NCBI GenBank assembly: GCA_963969495.1
Contig: OZ018321.1
Span: 126,102,298-126,166,297, forward strand
DNA length: 64,000 bases
Direction: 5' to 3'
DNA from: Ceratothoa steindachneri
Taxonomy: Eukaryota; Arthropoda; Malacostraca; Isopoda; Cymothoidae
In this document: positions 57,320 to 64,000 of the stretch, piece by piece
Layout: each line of letters starts with the position of its first letter
Position numbering within the stretch: position 1 is the first letter of the stretch
Notes under the pieces: model-generated
The model's database searches: none
What the model was told of the DNA's origin: nothing
Seen by the model: only the letters and a program-made list of their open reading frames with translations
Translations under genes and position numbers: made by a program

Positions 57320-57690
57320 CTACTTGTGGCTAATCAGGGGCGGGTTAGGCCTAAACATAATGAAGGGCTGACATTTTACTATTTTGTCTATTTGCTTTCG
57401 TATTACAAGATTAAAATAAAATTGCCCCTCAGATAGATTTAAATTAGGAACTGACGATATCAAGCTCGATTCTACGACTCTTCTCTTAACATAGTTAGCC
57501 AATTTAAATACCATTTTACTTCCATTGAAATCAATCGAATGATTCAAGTCTCTAACATGGCAAAATATTCCACTGCTTTCGCTGCCCACTCTAATATCTC
57601 TTTTGTGTTCATACAATCTCTTGTCTAGATTTCTCCCCGTTTTTCCTATATAAACTTTATGGCAATCTTTGCATGGTATTGCATATACTC
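57320..57690 (-). pseudogene. Penelope-like copy 4: GIY-YIG domain
   Basis: Minus strand, reading away from the TA tract at 57692: VYAIPCKDCHK and VYIGKTGRNLDKR (57682-57617), then MYEHKRDIRVGSESSGIFCH, LNHSIDFNGSKMVFKLANYV and LNLSEGQFYFNLVI. This is the clearest GIY-YIG signature in the window, open over about 125 codons, cut at its N-terminal side by the TA tract. Confidence 0.86.

Positions 57691-57691
<1 letters not shown>

Positions 57692-57773
<82 letters not shown>
57692..57773. repeat. (TA)n microsatellite
   Basis: About 40 TA units, the longest in the window, directly at the truncated edge of Penelope-like copy 4. Confidence 0.95.
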
Positions 57774-57775
<2 letters not shown>

Positions 57776-58490
57776 AGTTTCATTATATGTGAGACAGACA
57801 TTAGAAATTGTGAAGTTATATAAGTTATATTGAAAAAAATTATTCCTCCATAGACTTTTATAAAAAGATAATATTGACTTTCTTTATGACAAAGGCTGAC
57901 TACAGACCTCCATTGACTTTCTGGGATCGCTGCAAATGATAGCCTGGAACTCCGCGACAAACTGAGGTTTCCGAACCGCCGTTCCCCTCGTAACCACTAG
58001 TAAGAGATTAGACAGTTGCCCTAGATGTTCTTGACCATAAATCTAAGCACTGTTCTAATACCATGCTGTGTATTCATACCTGCTCCACGTATGTATGCAC
58101 ATCCATTTGGAAATCACAGTGGTAAAGTATTATGGAGAATGGAAGTAAGTTGGAGGGTTGCAAGCCAATCTCTGGCCGTTGTTTGATAGTTCTAAGTTCG
58201 AATTTTAATAGGAGATAGTACCTGAGCTTCAGGGTAATGGAAGTAACCTGATGGAAGTAAGTTGGAAGTAAGATGGAAGTAAGATGGAGTTTGAGGTTAA
58301 TGGAAGTAACTTGATGGAAGTAAGTTGGAGGGTTGCAACCTGATGGAATTAAGCTGGAGGGTTGCAAACTGATGGAAGTAAGTTGGAGGGTTGCAAGCTA
58401 ATCTCTGGCCGTTGCGCGATAGTTTTAAGTTCGAATTTTAATAGAAGATATTACCCGAGATTCAGGTGAATGTTATCCATGGCAGTGTAT
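57774..58490. repeat. Spacer with GGAAGTAAGTTGG minisatellite
   Basis: 57774-58135 shows nothing recognisable. At 58145-58240 and 58375-58470 lie two copies of one roughly 95-bp block (GGAGGGTTGCAAGC, ATCTCTGGCCGTTG, AAGTTCGAATTTTAAT). Between them are several short units built on GATGGAAGTAAGTTGGA. AGTTCGAAT is weakly like a tRNA-type B box, but no full SINE is evident. Confidence 0.7.
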
Positions 58491-59929
58491 GGCTTTATTG
58501 TGCTAATTTTTGTTAGGTGTTCAAACCGTTTTTAGTTTGTATGTCTGTCGCTGATAAATTTATTGTTCTTGTTTTACTTTGTTTGCATTCATTCTGGTCA
58601 ATCTCTTTAACTGTTCCTACTATGAATGTTTTGGTTGCATTTTTCTTCCATTACATGTTCCTGTTCACTTGTTCCTTTACTTTCGAAGTCATTTTCTTCG
58701 TTTAGGTATTAATCGGTAAGTCATACGAGTATTTCGGTTTTCATTGTTATTGCAGTCTGTTCTATTAATCGGTTATCTTAATCGGGGATTTTTGTCCCAA
58801 TCAGAATTTAATTCTTGTGCTATCCGAAGTTGGTATGTTTGTTTTCTATGTAAATATCTTTTCCTCTTCTTTTTTCTGTCCATTGCCATCCTGCTGCTTA
58901 GGAACAGTCGATGTGGTCCCCATCTAGCTTTGTACTAGTTGATCGGTTTGTTCTTCGTCAACCTCATCTCGTGTCTTTTCGATGACTGATTTTTTCCTTT
59001 TCTTTATTATTTTTTATGAATTTGCTGATTTGACTCCAGTTTACCTACTATCCTATCTATTTAGCGATTTTAACTATTGGTATTTAAACTAATAGGACAT
59101 TATTTATTCGGATCGGTTTTCTCTCCTTTGGGAAATTTCAAGTGACCTTAGCTCTTTACAACTTTATCGTGACTACCTCTTCCCTAATTGCTGGCTAAAG
59201 AACAAACATAATGATAATTTTACTTCCTTCTTTAACCCAAACAGGCTTCGGTACCTTCAATCGTTTCATCTTATTTATATATCTAATTATTTCTCCCTCG
59301 TTTATTCTCGGATCAGAATGAATCAATCTTGCCCCTTTTGCTTTTTTGCGGATAGCCGTGAAAAGTTTTCAAAAGGAAAAGATTTTCTTTGCCTCTACCA
59401 TGTTTTTTCCCAAACAGGTCTAGTTTCTTGCATTACTCCCCCTTTTAGGGAGTGTCCAAACTTGATCCACACTTGTTCCGCCTATTTTTTTAAAGTGCGT
59501 GAAATAAAAAGTACAGCCAGGAGTTTTCGATGGCGGCAAAATATAGCTTTTCAAAGTTTGACAGATTAATGGAACATACGGAGTTTAAAAGGATTATTTC
59601 ATGGAATTACTTTCAGTTGGTAGTAATAAAGTGAAAAGGAAGATTTTTTTCAATTTTTTATTTTAAAAAATGCCCCCAAAACATTCTCCAACATTATAAC
59701 TCTTTTGTTATTGACAGAAGATTTTTGTGGGATACAAAATGATTATCCAATTTATATATTTTCAAGGTAAAAACTAACGGTAGAAATCTCCACTAGGAAG
59801 TTTTCAGAAGTGGTGGCAAAAAGAGTGGAGAAAATAGAACGAAAAATATGCAGAAGGCAGAGCAGGAAAGCAAAATAGGCCATCACTAAAGGCGTTGGGG
59901 GGCACAACTATTCTCAACCTTTCTTCGTT
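58491..59929. other. Gene-poor T-rich stretch with one unassigned ORF
   Basis: T-rich on the plus strand with no transposon similarity seen. A single 83-codon ORF at 59318-59569 starts MNQSCPFCFFADSREKF and has spaced cysteines (CPFC, later CITPPF and C in HTC). I do not recognise it; it could be chance or a decayed exon. Nothing else supported. Confidence 0.35.
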
Positions 59930-60538
59930 CTACGGTTGCAGTGTACACCGACACCGCCCCTTCCTATGCAACCATTGCTCGCTGAAATAGTGAGTTCCGC
60001 CATGGTCGTGAGTGCCTTGAAGATGACCCTCGTCCAGGACGCCCGTCAGACATGACCAACGAGGACAATGTGGCCCGTGTAGAGAAGATGATCCTCGAAA
60101 ATCCACGACAATTTGGCCATGACCAAGGTCTCTGCTCGTTGGGTCCCTAGAAACCTCACGCTCCATGATCGACTTCAACGTCGTCAAAGTCCACAAGGCC
60201 AGAGCTGCACAAGCTGCCCTGCGCGAGTGCGGATTTGAGGAGCTTAACCATGCTCCCTACAGCCCAGATCTGGTCCCTAGCGACTACTTTTTATTCCGCC
60301 AGCTCAAGGTTGCACTGCGTGGACGCCGGTTTAGGGACGATGAAGATGTACTGCTCGCCGTCCAGGAGTGGATTGAACAGCAATAGGGAGATTTCTGGTT
60401 GTCGGGATTCGAAGCCTCAGGGACAAGTGGCGCAAGTGCATTGAAGTCGAGGGTAGTTATATTGAAAAATAATAAAACACTTTTCCTCATATCTCGTTTC
60501 CTTATATCCGAATTGCAAAACTTATTGACCGCCCCTCT
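59930..60538 (+). pseudogene. mariner fragment b (internally deleted)
   Basis: Starts within the helix-turn-helix region (VAVYTDTAPSYATIAR, then a stop) and continues EDDPRPGRPSDMTNEDNVAR and MILENPRQFGH (about 60010-60120). About 500 bp of the catalytic domain are missing. The frame then gives AAQAALRECGFEELNHAPYS and PDLVPSDYFLFRQLKVALRG at 60195-60320, holding the last catalytic aspartate of mariner (PDLVPSDYF), and WIEQQ. After a frameshift come DKWRKCIEVEGSYIE and the terminal repeat CTTATTGACCGCCCCTC, ending at a TA (60539-60540). Confidence 0.87.
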
Positions 60539-60540
60539 TA

Positions 60541-62659
60541 TATAGAAAGTAGAACGCTTTATGGGACAAAACATTTCTTGGTGTAGCATTGTGGAAATAC
60601 ATCAGAGAAATATAGAATACACAAAAGAGTTATTTATTTATTGCAAATGGAAGAGTATTTCGAACAAAAAATGTAGAAACTGGGTGCTCAATCAAATCGA
60701 TACCTATACATTTATATTAGATTAACGGAAAATTCGTGTCAGTTTGGGAAAAATGTTGAAAATATATGTTTAATATAGTTTCTTTTTGTTTTACAAAATA
60801 ATCAAAATTCTAATAAAAAAATTTATCCAATTTAGAATCAAACCAATTAAATTTGAATATGTTTTGGAACAAAATGGGGAGTATATAATTGATTAGATTT
60901 ACTAGCAAATAGATTTTTTTACATTTATTTCAAAGCAACATGAGCTTTCCAGATAACAATAATTCTCGATAAAAATGAATAAAAGTACTATGGCGGTGTT
61001 TAGTCTCACAATGCGATTTATGAAAGTATGAGAAAATCATTTTTAGGCCTAACAATTTGCCAGTTGCAAAGAGCTATTTTGAATTGGACACCTTTGCACG
61101 AAATCAGCTGCCGCTCTTTAGAAATGCCAACTGTTTACTCGAGATATGAAAACCCTCCATAAATGATTATCCTTCTCCAGAAAAACATATACACTGGGCT
61201 ATAGTGCTCTAAAATTTAATAGAGTTCTTTACAGTAAAATACTGATGGTGATTTTACTGTAACTCACTGTAAAACGCATAGTCTCATCAGAGTATTTGAT
61301 GCGAATATTTGATTTTTCTAATTTTGTCTGTTTAGACTTTGAACTACTCCATATATAGTGTATTTTACTAATAGAAATAACTCATAATCTTTCACTATAA
61401 TTTTAGCCAATATAATTTTGCTCAAATGGACGTTCTTGTTTGGTGACTGACCCCTCGCGTTTAGTTTGCCTTTGGCCTCAAAAGATTGCACGCAAACATG
61501 TGTTTCTGAACCTCCTTCCTAAACAATGATTTACGGTCTATGTGAACTAAAACACCACTATCGATTATAGCGAAATTAAGGCATATTGGGTGGGATTAGT
61601 CACCCGATTAAGATTTATAGGTGCTGCCTTTACAGCGGCTGTCACACCTGGTAGTTAATTACGTAAGTTCTTTCTTCTTTTCCCTATTGTACTAGATCCC
61701 ACGACCGGATAAAGAAATACATATATAGATCAGAATGGCAATCACTAGTGATTCCGAAGGCACCACGGGCCAGTTTTCATTGGGTGGGGGGCGCTGGGTC
61801 TTATTCTGTTTTTCATATAAACCATTCATTGTGGAGCCTTTCGTGACCCTAGGGGTCACGAAGGCGTAGTGTCATCCGTTCTGAGGATTGCGGATATGAG
61901 TGACCCATGAGGGGATCCTAGCATGATGATGCTGGTACATCATCTAAAATTTTTGTTCCGCCGCTGAAATTTTTGTTTCGTGCTCACTGAGATCAAAACC
62001 CTCCTGCGATATCAGAAATCTCGCCCTGTATCAATTAGGCTACCCCAAGCTCCTCGTAGGCTGTATATCCCCATCGTTTGGATTCCAAAAAAACTCTAGA
62101 TCCCCACTGGGAATTTATTGACATCTCCAATAGGGTGGAGCGAAAAACATTTTTTCTCACATTTATTTTCCCACCACGGTTTTTTATGGGGCTATCTGCC
62201 AAATTAAAACTCCTAAACGGATTTTTTGATATAATATTTTTTAAAGGTTCTTCAACGCCATTAAAAATTGAAAATAATGTTATTTTCAACTAAATTTTGA
62301 CCTCCGTGGATTATATCTGAAAATTCAATTCCGAATTTTGAATTGAGACCTCCAAACAAATAATTATTGTATTTTAAAGAATAATAAAGGAAACTAGAAA
62401 GTAATCGATTGATATTTTGAGGTTCCTCAATGACATATTATAGCCGCGTACGTCACAATCATATTTCAGCAGCGCGGAGGATCTCGTTGAGAGTGGATGT
62501 ATGTGTGTGTGTGGCTGTCTAGTGTCTATTGTTTTGATCACATTCTTCTATTTTTATATAAACACAGTTATTCATAGGGTACAATAAATATTTATACACA
62601 TTTTATTATATTTCAGAGCCAAATAATATATAAGAAAAAAAATAAAACAATATTTAATT
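60541..62659. other. AT-rich spacer, no genes seen
   Basis: No coding similarity in six frames. The only structure noted is a short palindrome at about 61844-61871 (CTTTCGTGACCC with GGGGTCACGAAGG) in a locally GC-richer patch, 61750-61930. Confidence 0.5.
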
Positions 62660-63670
62660 ATGGCATTTAAACCTAGAACGCGTCATGAAATTGAAAGCAT
62701 TATGTTTGTCGCACCCTGCGCCATTAGTGAATGAGTGTTACCAACTTATAAAGATGATATAAAATATGTTTTGTTTGAGCGAGAAAAGAAAAAGAACCAC
62801 AATAGAAATGACCCGTCAATTTTAGAAGTTAATTTCTATTAGGAAAACTGCACCAATCCCTTGTGTGACAATAGAGGCAGTTAGAAAAACAATTTTAAAT
62901 TATTATTCAAAATATAAGGCTTTAATGAGAAATATTAGCAGGAAAAATGTGACATCATTCAAACAAAAATGTGATGATTTTACAAAGAATGAAAAACAAT
63001 TGTTTGATATTTCGTGTTGTTAATGCGATAAACTTGAAAAACTGTTCTTGTAGCAAAGAAAAGAAGGTGTCGCCATTGAAGCAAACGTTTCTAGAAGACC
63101 AACGAACAACTAAAAAAATGGCAAATTCAATCAATGAAGAGTGCAGTTAGGAAGAATCGTGAGTATTGTCTCTTAAATCAACTATATAATATTAAAGTGA
63201 TTCTTCCTTCATCCAACACAGAAACAGAATAAGTTTCCTTCATCCGTAAAACGCAAAGAAGTAAACAAAAAATTTGCATTCCAAACTCCATCTAAACGAA
63301 TAAAATTGTCAGAATTTGCATGGGCATATGACCGCACTGGTGTGTCTGATCGAGCTGCAGGTTTAATGATAAGTTCAATCCTTAAGGAACTATAGTAAAT
63401 TGAAGGCAAAGAAACTTCTGTAGTAGTTGACAAGTCAAAAGTTAGAAGAGAGCGTGTCAAAGAACGTACTACACTACAGCAAGAAATTAGATCGGATAAG
63501 CTATTATATTCTATTTATTTTTATGGTAGAAAAGATAGCACATTTGTTGTTGAGACGATGGAGGGAACACATAACAAGAAGAAGATAATTAAAGAGCACA
63601 TCTCTCTGATAGAAGAACCTGGTTCAGAATACTCTGGACACCTGACAATGAAGACAGGTTCTGCAAAAGC
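62660..63670 (+). pseudogene. Decayed gene of a repetitive invertebrate protein family
   Basis: Starts MAFKPRTRHEIESIMF at 62660. Frames then shift repeatedly: YKDDIKYVLFEREKKKN, then VTIEAVRKTILNYYSKYKAL and VTSFKQKCDDFTKNEKQLFD with a cysteine cluster near 63015. The last part, 63201-63670, is open except for adjacent TAG TAA at 63393-63398: LSEFAWAYDRTGVSDRAAGL, VVVDKSKVRRERVKER, SIYFYGRKDSTFVVETMEGT, IIKEHISLIEEPGSEYSGHL. I recall similar multi-copy uncharacterised proteins from invertebrates (DRTGVSDR, FDGRKD, EEPGS motifs), probably transposon-borne, but cannot name a function. A mariner copy is inserted in it at 63671. Confidence 0.6.
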
Positions 63671-63672
63671 TA

Positions 63673-64000
63673 CGAGACGCGGTCAATAAGTTTTGCGAAT
63701 CGGTAGGGCAAAACAGGGAAGGGGGGGTGGCTTTTTGTGGGGATGTTAGGGCAAGTTATGACAAGTCAGGACCTGCAACCGCACGCTCCTGCCTCGTCTA
63801 TCTAAGAGGCAGTAGCTGATCGAAGATCGTCGGTGACAAATCTTTCAACAATGGAGAAGGTTGATCACCGCGCAGTGATTAAATTTTTGACCAAGGAAGG
63901 GAAAAATGCAAAAGAGATCGATGAACGCATGGTTGCAGTGTACACCGACACCGCCCCTTCCTATGCAACCATTGCTCGCTGGAATAGGGAGTTCCGCCAT
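63673..64000 (+). mobile_element. mariner fragment c (5' end, runs off window)
   Basis: Follows a TA at 63671-63672 with terminal repeat CGAGACGCGGTCAATAAG and TTTTGCGAATCGG, about 180 bp of leader, then the transposase start. It is the only mariner here with an unbroken N-terminus, and whether the rest is intact lies beyond position 64000. Confidence 0.88.
63851..64000 (+). CDS. mariner transposase, N-terminal part
   Basis: ATG at 63851. MEKVDHRAVIKFLTKEGKNA, then KEIDERMVAVYTDTAPSYAT and IARWNREFRH, open to the window end (50 codons). This is the first helix-turn-helix of the DNA-binding domain that recognises the element's terminal repeats. It differs from fragment a at a few residues (DHR for EHR, DER for HER, TDT for TET). 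The catalytic DD(34)D domain would lie downstream and is not visible. Confidence 0.83.
   Translation, partial: MEKVDHRAVIKFLTKEGKNAKEIDERMVAVYTDTAPSYATIARWNREFRH

Noticed and set aside
57646..57960. ORFs made of alternating isoleucine and tyrosine (also near 10267, 45391, 46082)
   Set aside because: They are translations of TA microsatellites.
58145..58470. tRNA-derived SINE or tRNA gene
   Set aside because: Only a weak B-box-like AGTTCGAAT is present, with no A box or cloverleaf.
59318..59569. Small cysteine-containing ORF as a zinc-finger gene
   Set aside because: Cysteine spacing fits no finger type I know and there are no neighbours or signals to support it; kept only as an unassigned ORF.

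Overview
The window is eukaryotic and almost entirely repetitive: a nested pile of transposable elements with no intact host gene. The mixture (Jockey-like and I-like non-LTR retrotransposons with an APE-type endonuclease, Penelope-like elements with a GIY-YIG domain, mariner and piggyBac DNA transposons, solo LTRs, long TA microsatellites) fits an arthropod, and a crustacean would be my guess. The species cannot be read from the sequence. Nearly every coding block carries stops or frameshifts, so this looks like a heterochromatin-like graveyard with a few younger copies.

Layout. 1-15.4 kb: solo LTR in the tail of a minus-strand Jockey-like ORF2; a GC-rich I-like element on the plus strand; a Penelope-like copy with a TA tract and an inverted 5' module; two minus-strand Jockey-like copies. 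15.4-23 kb: two plus-strand Jockey-like copies, the second split by a solo LTR. 23.4-33.1 kb: a minus-strand series that reads histone H3 promoter and N-terminus, gag-only element, full-length gag/ORF2 element, histone H2A (or H4) N-terminus, second gag-only element. 33.1-40.9 kb: a near full-length plus-strand Jockey-like copy split by a complete-ended piggyBac element at a TTAA duplication. 40.9-45.3 kb: ORF2 and gag fragments with an inverted gag segment carrying a mariner fragment. 45.3-49.7 kb: Penelope-like pieces, two gag tails and a Penelope reverse transcriptase. 49.7-56.4 kb: another plus-strand Jockey-like copy with a tandemly repeated gag, split by a solo LTR. 56.4-57.8 kb: two Penelope-like ends facing each other across a TA tract. 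57.8-64 kb: mostly non-coding DNA with two mariner pieces and a decayed gene of a repetitive invertebrate family.

How parts relate. The Jockey-like copies share one plan: 5' UTR, gag with zinc knuckles, ORF2 (endonuclease, reverse transcriptase, C-terminal domain), AT-rich 3' UTR with shared short motifs. The most unusual part is 23-33 kb. Two gag-only elements share a 3' UTR with an autonomous copy, as expected of parasitic partners. Two of these elements start inside N-terminal coding sequence of histone genes, a third ends about 15 bp before a histone start codon, and a fourth starts about 70 bp beyond a histone CCAAT box. This suggests, without proving it, a retrotransposon group that homes to histone genes.
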